This document shows, in pieces, positions 54,193-62,581 of a stretch of DNA of 64,000 nucleotides (position 1 is its first letter; each line of letters opens with the position of its first letter). The notes beneath the pieces were generated by a model that saw nothing but the letters and a program-made list of their open reading frames with translations, was not told where the DNA came from and did not search any database. A program made the translations under genes and the position numbers. The DNA is taken from positions 124,001 to 188,000 of the forward strand of contig JAFLUA010000002.1 of assembly GCA_022508985.1 (NCBI GenBank), written 5' to 3'. This stretch comes from Muribaculaceae bacterium. GTDB lineage: Bacteria; Bacteroidota; Bacteroidia; Bacteroidales; Muribaculaceae.

Positions 54193-55653
54193 ATGCAGTT
54201 AAAACAAGATACCGAGCTTCAGAATGGTAAATATCGAATTGTCCGAGTTTTAGGACAAGGCGGTTTCGGAATTACCTATCTTGCAGAGCATACCATGCTC
54301 GACAAGTATGTCGCTATCAAAGAATTCTTTCCAAAAGAATATTGCGATAGAGAAGACACCACGAGCCATGTAACGTTAGGCTCCAAAAATACTGCTGAAC
54401 TCGTGGGGGCATTGAAAACCAAATTTATTAAAGAAGCAAAGAATATATCTAAATTGAGACATCCTAATATTATTACAATTCACGATATATTTGAGGAAAA
54501 TTCCACAGCATATTATGTGATGGAATTTATAGATGGACAGTCTCTTTCTGATACTATTAAGACAAAAGGTGCCATAGATGAGACCTCCGCAGTAAGCTAT
54601 ATTGTAAAAATTTCAGATGCTGTTGGCTATATGCATTCTTTGAGCATGAATCACTTGGATCTTAAGCCGGCCAATATAATGATCCGTTCTATTGACGGCG
54701 AACCTGTTTTGATTGATTTCGGTCTTTCTAAACAATACGATGCAAGCGGAGGTCAAACATCCACGACTCCGATCGGCATCAGTTATGGCTATGCGCCTAT
54801 CGAACAATACCGTCCTGGAGGAGTCGCAACTTTCTCACCGCAAACAGATATTTATGCTCTCGGCGCAACGCTTTTTGCACTGCTCACCGGTAACAATCCT
54901 CCGCATTACAGCGACATACTTGAAGACGGACTGCCTGCGCTTCCTGCAACAGTGTCTAAACGAGCCGCCGATGCCATTGAGCATGCTATGGAGATTAAGA
55001 AGAACAAACGTCCGGAGTCTATTTCCATGTTCCTTTCAGAACTGATTGCTGACGAAAAGATTGTTGAGAAGCCCGAACCGCAACCCGCTGAAGAGGCTAA
55101 AAAGCCAACGGAAGAAACGGTTTTGATTGTTGCAGAGCCTGTCGTTGAAAAGCCAAAAGTAGAGGTCTCTGCTCCGAGAAATATCATAATCGACGGCATT
55201 GAGTTTGTCGACCTCGGGCTATCCGTCCGTTGGGCCAATATGAACATAGGAGCAAAAAAGCCCTCCGATCTCGGAACTTTCATTGACAAAACACACAATA
55301 GTGAGACAAATGCAGTTCTTGAGTACAATCAAAAGGGCGCAAAAATACCAACTATAGGCCAATGGGAAGAACTTAAAAATCATTGTAGTTGGGAATGGAC
55401 CGAAGTGAATGATATGGGCGGATACAAAGTAAAGGGGCGTAATGGCAATTACATTTTTATGCCTTTTACCGGAGAATCTGCCAATACAGGGTTTCGTTCT
55501 TTTGGCCGATTATTCACCTATGAAACATTTTATAGCTCCAACCATAACCACTTTGAATTATATTATTTCTATTTTGCTCATGGAGGGATATATAAATTAA
55601 CGAGATATTCACTTAACTATCGTTGTCCTGTGAGATTAGTTTACGAAAAATAG
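54193..55653 (+). CDS. Ser/Thr protein kinase 2 fused to a Fib_succ_major-like domain
   Basis: 486 residues. Kinase domain with LGQGGFG, Lys43 (AIK), Asp156 in HLDLKPAN, Asp175 in DFG, then a Pro/Glu-rich linker (about 285-325). The last 155 residues read as a Fibrobacter-succinogenes-major-paralog-type domain (FVDLGLSVRWANMNIGAKKP, IPTIGQWEELKNHCSWEW, YKVKGRNGNYIFMPF), usually found in secreted Bacteroidetes proteins. No membrane helix lies between the two, so the domain would be cytoplasmic here. Its first 45 bases of coding sequence closely repeat those of kinase 1, pointing to duplication. Confidence 0.9.
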   Translation: MQLKQDTELQNGKYRIVRVLGQGGFGITYLAEHTMLDKYVAIKEFFPKEYCDREDTTSHVTLGSKNTAELVGALKTKFIKEAKNISKLRHPNIITIHDIFEENSTAYYVMEFIDGQSLSDTIKTKGAIDETSAVSYIVKISDAVGYMHSLSMNHLDLKPANIMIRSIDGEPVLIDFGLSKQYDASGGQTSTTPIGISYGYAPIEQYRPGGVATFSPQTDIYALGATLFALLTGNNPPHYSDILEDGLPALPATVSKRAADAIEHAMEIKKNKRPESISMFLSELIADEKIVEKPEPQPAEEAKKPTEETVLIVAEPVVEKPKVEVSAPRNIIIDGIEFVDLGLSVRWANMNIGAKKPSDLGTFIDKTHNSETNAVLEYNQKGAKIPTIGQWEELKNHCSWEWTEVNDMGGYKVKGRNGNYIFMPFTGESANTGFRSFGRLFTYETFYSSNHNHFELYYFYFAHGGIYKLTRYSLNYRCPVRLVYEK

Positions 55654-55952
55654 GACGCATATATTGTAGATTCCAAATCGAAATGCAAAACTTCGAGTTA
55701 AGAAACTCCTCTCTCCAATTACTCTCGTGAGCGGTAGACGCTGACGAGACAGTCCCCCAAGAACGCATAAATTAATTGCCGTTGACCTGCTGGAAAGTAT
55801 ATAATACAGATAATAAATGCTAATAGCGTAATATACATGTTAGTACGAGTTATCGCAAAATTGTGGTTGCTACATAGATAATATCTTTTTTATGCATTTT
55901 TTGCATTTCATCCATTAATACTAATATTTCATCCAATATACTTCAAAAAGAC
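55654..55952. other. Intergenic region between operons A and B
   Basis: No gene seen. One well-formed hairpin is TCTCGT (55723-55728), G, AGCG (55730-55733), five-base loop, CGCT (55739-55742), G, ACGAGA (55744-55749); smaller repeats are GAGTT/AACTC near 55694-55707 and ATGCA/TGCAT near 55900. No T run follows the main hairpin, so it is not a classical terminator. Confidence 0.4.
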
Positions 55953-55984
55953 TTGACAAACATATATTTATAAAACTACCTTTG
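55953..55984 (+). promoter_or_regulatory. Promoter of operon B
   Basis: TTG at 55953-55955, 21-base spacer, TACCTTTG at 55977-55984: a good Bacteroidetes consensus, 35 bases before the start of the glycine-zipper protein. Confidence 0.65.
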
Positions 55985-56019
55985 CAAAGAAATTCTGAAA
56001 CAAATAAAAACTTAATAAT

Positions 56020-56961
56020 ATGAATAGCGAAGTAAACGGCAAATCCGCTTCACAAAGTGAAGAAACCCGCCTCATCTATGAGGAACCCCAAAATCAGGCT
56101 AAAGAACAGCCAACAAATGAAACTAATAAAAAATCTTCTAAAGGAGCAGCCCTTGCTGCCGGTGTCGGTGGTTTTGTAGCTGGAGCAGCCGTTGGTGCAG
56201 GCGTTAGTGCTGCTGCCGCAACACCTTCTGTAGAAGTCGAAACTGAGACGGAAGAAGCGGTAGTAGATATCGAAACAGAACAACAGAATATACCCGAACC
56301 TGAACATGTAATACTTGCCAATAGCGAAGGAATCCGAGTGGCTCATGTCGACGCTGATAATTTCGCAGATGCATTTGCACAAGCTCGTGCGCAAGTTGGT
56401 CCTGGTGGAGTATTCGAGTATAACGGCAAACTTTATGGCACCTATTATGAAGACGAATGGAACGAAATGTCGCACCAGGAGCGTGCGGATTATCAGGCAC
56501 GCGTAAGCGAAATCACACCTGCTCACCACTCGGATACGGTTCATGATATAGCTTCTGAATCCAACCATCCTGGTGAAATTATTCCTACCAATGCAGAATT
56601 ACTCGGTGTTGAACCAGTGAACAATGAAGTTCACGTGCTCGGAGTTCAAACTGTGCATACTGAAAATGGGGATACAATAGATGTTACAATACTTGAAAAT
56701 CACGGGCAACATGCGCTTTTGGTTGATGTTGAAGGAGAACAAGCCCTCTTTATCGATGTTGATAATGACGGATACTTGGAAATTGCAATGCACGATGACA
56801 ACGTAGATGGGAAAATATCAGAAAACGAGATTCACGACATTTCAAATAGTGGGCTTCACGTATTTGACATCTTAGGGGAGCCAGATGGGCAAGCATTCAA
56901 TACAATTGATGATAATATGCCTGATTATATCAACGACGCCGATTCATTTTTAGACGCTTAA
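56020..56961 (+). CDS. Glycine-zipper protein with EF-hand-like loops
   Basis: 313 residues, acidic. A short polar N-terminus precedes one glycine/alanine-rich hydrophobic stretch (about 42-70, GVGGFVAGAAVGAGV) that could insert in membranes. A central block (FAQARAQVGPGGVFEYNGKL, then YGTYYEDEWNEMS) recurs in Bacteroidetes proteins of unknown role. Two consecutive EF-hand- or dockerin-like calcium loops follow (DVDNDGYLEIAM and DDNVDGKISENE, about residues 246-275). No signal peptide. It heads operon B and overlaps the next gene by one base. Candidate substrate or membrane target of the kinase system. Confidence 0.75.
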   Translation: MNSEVNGKSASQSEETRLIYEEPQNQAKEQPTNETNKKSSKGAALAAGVGGFVAGAAVGAGVSAAAATPSVEVETETEEAVVDIETEQQNIPEPEHVILANSEGIRVAHVDADNFADAFAQARAQVGPGGVFEYNGKLYGTYYEDEWNEMSHQERADYQARVSEITPAHHSDTVHDIASESNHPGEIIPTNAELLGVEPVNNEVHVLGVQTVHTENGDTIDVTILENHGQHALLVDVEGEQALFIDVDNDGYLEIAMHDDNVDGKISENEIHDISNSGLHVFDILGEPDGQAFNTIDDNMPDYINDADSFLDA

Positions 56962-57506
56962 TGAATAAGATTTTTATAACTTGTCCCGAGTGCCAGCAAC
57001 AGCTTTCGTTTAACGAAGTCCCCGGCTATCAAAACATGGTGGTAGAATGTCCGAAATGCCATTTCAAAGCAAATGCCAGCGTTTATCAAAGTGGCCCACA
57101 ATCACGAGGAGCACAAGGCGCAGACGAAATGCCGACACAGTTAGTAATACCACCGACATCGACTATAGATATTGGTCAGATCCGCGTGAAATCGACGAAT
57201 GAGGTCCAATGGCTACGAGAGGGAACAAATATCATTGGGCGCAGAGCCAAATCTGGCGATGCTGACATTAAAATCAGTAATGACATGACTATGAGTCGAC
57301 GGCATCTGCGCATTGATGTAGTAAAAAAAGAAAAAGGATATGAACATCGTCTTGTTGAGATTGGCTCTACAAATATTATAAAGCTAAATGGAGTACCCAT
57401 TCAACGAGAGGACATTCTGAGGCTCAAGTTTGGTGATATTCTCACTCTCGGGAAGACTGATATTATATTCGAATCGAATGATGAAGAGGCAACAAAACTC
57501 TACTAA
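56961..57506 (+). CDS. Zinc-ribbon FHA-domain protein
   Basis: 181 residues, soluble. The N-terminus holds a zinc ribbon (CPECQQQ and CPKCHFK), then a linker, then an FHA domain from about residue 80 with IIGRRAK, MSRRHLRI and STNIIKLNGV, the residues that read phosphothreonine. The linker contains MPTQL and other threonines that could be autoregulatory sites. It sits 3 bases before the PP2C gene, so reader and eraser are coupled. Confidence 0.88.
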   Translation: MNKIFITCPECQQQLSFNEVPGYQNMVVECPKCHFKANASVYQSGPQSRGAQGADEMPTQLVIPPTSTIDIGQIRVKSTNEVQWLREGTNIIGRRAKSGDADIKISNDMTMSRRHLRIDVVKKEKGYEHRLVEIGSTNIIKLNGVPIQREDILRLKFGDILTLGKTDIIFESNDEEATKLY

Positions 57507-57509
57507 GAT

Positions 57510-58520
57510 ATGATTACAATTCGCAAGCCACTAAGCTTCTCTGAAATAGGGCAAAAAGATAACCAAGAAGATTATCTCTTCCCTGTTAACGCAACCACGG
57601 ATTCGCGAGTATTTATATTGTGCGACGGAATGGGTGGACATGACAACGGAGAGGTGGCGAGTAAAACAGCAGCAGAGGCACTCGGCGCATTCCTTTCCTC
57701 GAGGACATCAATTGACAAAGAGGCATTTGAGACTGGTTTGGCAATCGCTTATAAAGCACTCGACAGCATCGATACAAATACATCAAAGAGGCCTGGCACC
57801 ACCATGACATGTCTATGCCTTAATGATAACTCGTATCTTGTTGCTCATATTGGCGATAGTAGAATATATCACATTCGTCCATCATTGTACGACCAAAAGA
57901 CCGGCCGAGGAGGCATAATTTATCAATCTTCCGACCACTCTCTTGTTAATGATTTGCTCAAAGCCGGAGAATTAACCGAAGAAGAAGCTCGCAACTTTCC
58001 TCAAAAAAATATTATCACGCGGGCGATGCAACCGCATCTCTCCAAGAGATACAATGCAGATATGTTTGTGTTTGACAATATTGAAAATGGCGACTATTTC
58101 TTTTTGTGCTCTGATGGCGTTCTCGAGCAACTATCAAACGAACAACTTTGCGAAACCCTTGCGGATCGGTTATTATCGGACGAACAAAAATTAGCTAAAC
58201 TCAAATCGATATGCGATGATCGCACTCGCGACAATTATGCTTGTTGGCTTATTCCTATCAACATAGTTGATGTTAATTCTTCAACTTCTGACTCTTCAAT
58301 GATTATAAAAGCCGAGGCCGAAGAGTTGAATAACTATACCGACGAACCCAGAGAAAATATTGATGTTAGAGCAACACACTCACAAACGCGTAACAAGCTT
58401 CAATTATTCAATAAAGTCAACCCTAAAATAAAAGCCGTTTCATTTAGCATTTTGAATTTAATAGCTCTTTTAGCTATTCTGTATATCGCTTATGTACTAA
58501 TTAAACGACTTTTCTCATAA
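57510..58520 (+). CDS. PP2C-type Ser/Thr phosphatase with C-terminal membrane anchor
   Basis: 336 residues. Metal-dependent phosphatase motifs: GQKDNQEDY, LCDGMGGHDNGEVAS, GTTMTCLCL, HIGDSRIYHI, SSDHSLVNDLL, FLCSDGVLE and DNYACWLI. After about 290 residues comes a single hydrophobic helix at the C-terminus (AVSFSILNLIALLAILYIAY), leaving the catalytic domain in the cytoplasm beside the membrane-bound kinases. It should reverse their phosphorylation. It lies 6 bases before kinase 3. Confidence 0.93.
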   Translation: MITIRKPLSFSEIGQKDNQEDYLFPVNATTDSRVFILCDGMGGHDNGEVASKTAAEALGAFLSSRTSIDKEAFETGLAIAYKALDSIDTNTSKRPGTTMTCLCLNDNSYLVAHIGDSRIYHIRPSLYDQKTGRGGIIYQSSDHSLVNDLLKAGELTEEEARNFPQKNIITRAMQPHLSKRYNADMFVFDNIENGDYFFLCSDGVLEQLSNEQLCETLADRLLSDEQKLAKLKSICDDRTRDNYACWLIPINIVDVNSSTSDSSMIIKAEAEELNNYTDEPRENIDVRATHSQTRNKLQLFNKVNPKIKAVSFSILNLIALLAILYIAYVLIKRLFS

Positions 58521-58526
58521 CGAAAT

Positions 58527-60014
58527 ATGTTATCACTCGGATTGCGACAGGGTTCAATATTGCGAAACGACACATACCGCATTGAACGAATACTCGGTCA
58601 AGGCGGTTTCGGTATTACATATCTTGCCACAGATTTATCACTTGAACGGTTTGTGGCTGTAAAAGAATTCTTCCCCAAAGATTATTGCGAGCGTGAGAGC
58701 ACTACTTCACATATAACTATCGGAACCAGTTCTAATGTTGATTTAGTTTCACGCTTGAAAGCAAAATTCTTAAAAGAAGCAAGGAATATTGCCAAACTTG
58801 ATCATCCGGGGATTATAAAGATTCATACTGCATTTGAGGAGAACAACACTGCCTATTATGTTATGGATTATATAGAGGGCAGAAACCTCAGTGAAATGGT
58901 AAAACAGACTGGTCCTCTTTCTGAATCTAAAGCGATTCAATACATCTCGAAAGTAGGTGACGCACTTGATTATATTCATAAACAGAATATTAATCATTTA
59001 GATATAAAGCCTGCAAATATAATGATTCGTAAATCCGATGACCGTCCAGTCCTTATTGATTTTGGTCTATCCAAACAATATGATGCGAAAGGAAACCAAA
59101 CATCGACGACTCCGACAGGCATTAGTCATGGTTTTGCCCCTTTAGAACAATATAAAGTTGGCGGTGTAAGCGAGTTTTCGCCTCAAACTGATGTATATTC
59201 TCTTGCAGCGACTTTATATTATATAATTTCGGGGACTATTCCTCCGCATGCAACCGATCTTGTCGAAGAAAATATTAAGTTCCCTTCTGGGTTCCCCGTG
59301 AGTATTAGACCTGCTATCACCAAAGCCATGTCTTCGAGTCGAAAAAACAGACATGCTGGTGTATCCCAATTTGTTAAATCTTTGAAAGTTAAGACAGATA
59401 AGGAAAACACACAAGTCATTCATCCGCAACCAGTTCCACAGCCACAACCCGAAATAGAAAATAAAAATTTATCTAAGATATTCCTTGCAATAGGTGTCGT
59501 TGTTGCAATCGCACTGATAATAATCTTCGTCAATAGGACAACATCTGATTCCGGTTCACCATCCAATGAAGGGGATTTTGTTGCAATAGAATCTGAAATC
59601 GAACCTCAAAAGGCCAACTCTGTTACTGGGGCAAAAATACAAACCACTAAAATTGAAATCACAATCGACAACAACACTATGTGCGCCACTTTGGCCGAAA
59701 ATGAAGCCACTAAAGCTCTCATCGAAAAACTATCTTCCGGCCCTATTACAATCACGATGGACAACTATGGCAGGTTTGAGAAAGTTGGAGCTCTGCCTTG
59801 GTCGCTCCCTGCGTCCGATACGCGCGTCACGGCCAAACCGGGCGATATAGTGCTTTATACAAGCAATTACATCGAAATATTTTATGGCACAGATACATGG
59901 TCGTACACTCCTCTCGGAGTACTCGATTCAACGATATCTTCTGAAATAAGTGCCTTTGTAGGATCCGGCGCTAAAAAAGTGACATTATCGTTGGTGGAGT
60001 CGGCCGGAATGTAA
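58527..60014 (+). CDS. Ser/Thr protein kinase 3 with membrane helix and external cyclophilin-like domain
   Basis: 495 residues. Kinase domain with LGQGGFG, Lys46 (AVK), Asp159 in HLDIKPAN, Asp178 in DFG. A Pro/Gln linker precedes one membrane helix (about 317-336, IFLAIGVVVAIALIIIFV). The last 125 residues would be periplasmic and resemble the small cyclophilin-like fold proteins of bacteria (IEITIDNNTMCATLAENEAT, LPWSLPASDTRVTAKPGDIV and LYTSNYIEIFYGT). Kinase receptors with such a sensor are not known to me. A further domain lies out of frame directly behind the stop codon. Confidence 0.9.
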   Translation: MLSLGLRQGSILRNDTYRIERILGQGGFGITYLATDLSLERFVAVKEFFPKDYCERESTTSHITIGTSSNVDLVSRLKAKFLKEARNIAKLDHPGIIKIHTAFEENNTAYYVMDYIEGRNLSEMVKQTGPLSESKAIQYISKVGDALDYIHKQNINHLDIKPANIMIRKSDDRPVLIDFGLSKQYDAKGNQTSTTPTGISHGFAPLEQYKVGGVSEFSPQTDVYSLAATLYYIISGTIPPHATDLVEENIKFPSGFPVSIRPAITKAMSSSRKNRHAGVSQFVKSLKVKTDKENTQVIHPQPVPQPQPEIENKNLSKIFLAIGVVVAIALIIIFVNRTTSDSGSPSNEGDFVAIESEIEPQKANSVTGAKIQTTKIEITIDNNTMCATLAENEATKALIEKLSSGPITITMDNYGRFEKVGALPWSLPASDTRVTAKPGDIVLYTSNYIEIFYGTDTWSYTPLGVLDSTISSEISAFVGSGAKKVTLSLVESAGM

Positions 60015-60250
60015 TAGATGCCGATGATGGCGATATTTTGCCTGGCTGTATTGTATCCTTAGACAATCACATAACAACAATTACAAGTATTGATGGATCA
60101 TATACAATCAACAATGTAAATATTAATTCAGCAATAACGTTTGAACATTATGGATACAAATCAAAGACCATCTTTTTTAAAAATAAGATTCCGCCAACTC
60201 TTAATATCAGTTTGAGACTCGGCGAAGGAAAAGAATTTGAAGTATATTAA
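59975..60250 (+). pseudogene. Out-of-frame carboxypeptidase-regulatory-like domain behind kinase 3
   Basis: In the -1 frame relative to kinase 3, the reading frame is open from 59975 to 60250 and encodes VGRNVIDADDGDILPGCIVS followed by ITSIDGSYTINNV and FEHYGYKSKTI. This is the pattern of the CarboxypepD_reg-like fold, which in Bacteroidetes is attached to membrane and secreted proteins. There is no good start codon (TTG at 60038 cuts the domain). It is probably a former C-terminal domain of kinase 3 separated by an indel near 60008, or reached by slippage on the six A at 59973-59978. Confidence 0.6.
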
Positions 60251-60409
60251 AGGTCTCGGAAAAGAATCATAATGTTTTTGTTTATATCAAAACACTTTAA
60301 TTAGGAGCCCACAAAAATAGCTCGGATGGCGTATGTTGTTACATTTTCCCGAACTTTTTTGTCGTTTCCCGTTATTACTGATTGGTATTTTGGCGGTGTC
60401 GCGTCGGCT

Positions 60410-62446
60410 TTATTTGTAGCCTTTTTCGAGGAATTCGATGAAGCGCGGTATGTTTTCGTCGTACGACATTGGGCCTGATATCAGTTGTCCTTTGTCGTTG
60501 AGGATTACGTAGAAAGGTTGGGCATTGGCGCTAAATTTATATCGTTGCAGATAGCTCCAGCGGTCGCCATAGGTTTCGAGTACTATTTTTTTGCCATTTT
60601 CTTCGACGATGACAGGCTCGGGTAGCGAGCGTTTCTCGTCGACCATAAGTTTTATAACGACAAAGTTATCTTCGATCAAGGAGTGAACGCGGTCGTTGTC
60701 GAGGACCGCTCCTTCCATCTTGCGGCAGTTAACGCACCCATAACCCGAGAAATCTATCATCACAGGCTTACCTTCTTTGCGAGCGGCGGACATGCCTTCT
60801 TCGTAGTCGTCATACTCGACAAATTCGCGGCCATAAAGGTTGAAATCTTGTGTGAACAATGGCGGCACGAATGCGCTGACGGCTTTCAAGGGAGCTCCCC
60901 ACAAACCGGGTATTAGATATATGGCGAAGGCGAGCGATGCCATTGCCGAGAAGAAGCGGAAGACGCCGACGCCGGTGTCGGCTTTGCCGTAATGTGCAAA
61001 GTTGAACTGTCCGAGTAGGTATAGGCCCATCAGCCCGAAGATTACCACCCACAACACGATAAATACTTCGCGGTCGAGGATATGCCATCCGTAAGCTAAA
61101 TCGGCCACTGACAGGAATTTGAGCGACAGCGCAAGTTCGATAAAGCCGAGTACTACTTTCACTGTATTCATCCATGAGCCCGACTTTGGCGCGCTCTGCA
61201 AGAGCGAGGGGAACATTGCAAAGAGGCAGAATGGTATGGCAAGAGCCAGCGAAAAACCAAACATGCCAACAGCCGGGCCGAGTTTATCGCCGGTGCTTGC
61301 AGCCTCGACGAGTAGCGTGCCTATGATAGGGCCGGTGCACGAAAAGGATACGAGCGTAAGCGTAAAGGCCATGAAAAAGATGCTCAACAAGCCGGTAGTC
61401 TTCTCTGCCGTAGAGTCCATCTTATTGCTCCACGATGAGGGCAATGTTATGTCGAAGGCTCCGAAGAACGAGATTGCAAACACCACGAGCAGCAGGAAGA
61501 AGATGATGTTGCACACAGCGCTCGTTGACAGGGCATTAAGCGAGCTTGCCCCAAAGATGGCTGTTATAATGAGGCCCAGCGCCAGATATATAACGATAAT
61601 CGAAACGCCATAGATTGTGGCGTCGATAATCGACTTGGACCGGCTCTTTCCTTTTTTCAAAAAGAAGCTCACTGTCATCGGTATCATAGGCCATACGCAA
61701 GGTGTGAGTAGGGCTATAAAGCCACCGAGGAAACAGGTGAAAAAGATATACCACAATGAGCCCGAGGCGTCGGCCGCTCCCGGTGCCCCATCGCTGTATG
61801 TGACAGGAGCCCACAACGAGGCCTCGTCGACGACATCGGTGGCGGGCACCACTGCGGCACTATCGTCGGGTGTAGCATCTGTTTCTGCTACTTCGGCTGT
61901 TTCTTCGGCCGTGCTGTCAAGTTGGTCCTGTTTTGCTGCGACCTCATCTTGTGGTGCGACTGTAGCGGCCACCTTTGCAGTGCCTGAGAGAACAAACGAC
62001 TCTTTCGTCGGCGGTATACAGTTTTGGTCGTTACAAGCAGAGAATAATATATTTCCAACGATGTCGAAGGCTTCGGCCGTTGCCGTAAACTTCTGGCGCA
62101 GTGTAATCGAGCCTTCCCACCAACTGAGAGTGGCTTCAAACATTTCGTCGTACTCGCTGTGAGCGGCACGCTCGGGCACCAATGCACCCACAAGTTTGAC
62201 GCCCTCAAGCTTAGAATACGATACCGACAAGGGCTCGGGACCAATTTCGGGATCAACATCCATCGAATAGACATGCCAACCGCCATCTATTGCAGCCTTA
62301 AAGACAATCTCGCCACTATTGTCGCCTGTCATTTCAATTGCCGACGACCATTTAGCCGGTGTAAAAATCTGAGCCGCAGAGCTTACAACGCCTATAACTA
62401 ACAATATCGTAAGATGCAATATGCGATTTACCATAATCTTTTTCAA
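60410..62446 (-). CDS. dsbD: Thiol:disulfide interchange protein DsbD
   Basis: Moves reducing power from cytoplasm to periplasm. Signal peptide, an N-terminal periplasmic domain (about 25-145, with SACNDQNCIPPTKESF, a Cys pair), an acidic linker, eight membrane helices with LLTPCVWPMIPMTVSFFLKK and FSCTGPIIGTLLVEA cysteines, and a C-terminal thioredoxin domain with YGCVNCRKMEG. 678 residues is typical for the Bacteroidales form. Forms the right border of the kinase island. Confidence 0.95.
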   Translation of the reverse strand: MKKIMVNRILHLTILLVIGVVSSAAQIFTPAKWSSAIEMTGDNSGEIVFKAAIDGGWHVYSMDVDPEIGPEPLSVSYSKLEGVKLVGALVPERAAHSEYDEMFEATLSWWEGSITLRQKFTATAEAFDIVGNILFSACNDQNCIPPTKESFVLSGTAKVAATVAPQDEVAAKQDQLDSTAEETAEVAETDATPDDSAAVVPATDVVDEASLWAPVTYSDGAPGAADASGSLWYIFFTCFLGGFIALLTPCVWPMIPMTVSFFLKKGKSRSKSIIDATIYGVSIIVIYLALGLIITAIFGASSLNALSTSAVCNIIFFLLLVVFAISFFGAFDITLPSSWSNKMDSTAEKTTGLLSIFFMAFTLTLVSFSCTGPIIGTLLVEAASTGDKLGPAVGMFGFSLALAIPFCLFAMFPSLLQSAPKSGSWMNTVKVVLGFIELALSLKFLSVADLAYGWHILDREVFIVLWVVIFGLMGLYLLGQFNFAHYGKADTGVGVFRFFSAMASLAFAIYLIPGLWGAPLKAVSAFVPPLFTQDFNLYGREFVEYDDYEEGMSAARKEGKPVMIDFSGYGCVNCRKMEGAVLDNDRVHSLIEDNFVVIKLMVDEKRSLPEPVIVEENGKKIVLETYGDRWSYLQRYKFSANAQPFYVILNDKGQLISGPMSYDENIPRFIEFLEKGYK

Positions 62447-62468
62447 CTATTTAATTAAATGATAATTG

Positions 62469-62476
62469 CAAAGGTA
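62469..62476 (-). promoter_or_regulatory. Minus-strand promoter -7 element of dsbD
   Basis: TACCTTTG on the minus strand, 22 bases before the dsbD start. No clear -33 element. Confidence 0.5.
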
Positions 62477-62581
62477 AAGAATTTTTTTCGCTTTTCTACG
62501 CTATAGCTGAAAAAACGAGGGAAACAAGGCTGATGAAACGCGACGGAAAGGCAACATCGGTTGTTGCGGTCTCAAAGAAAT

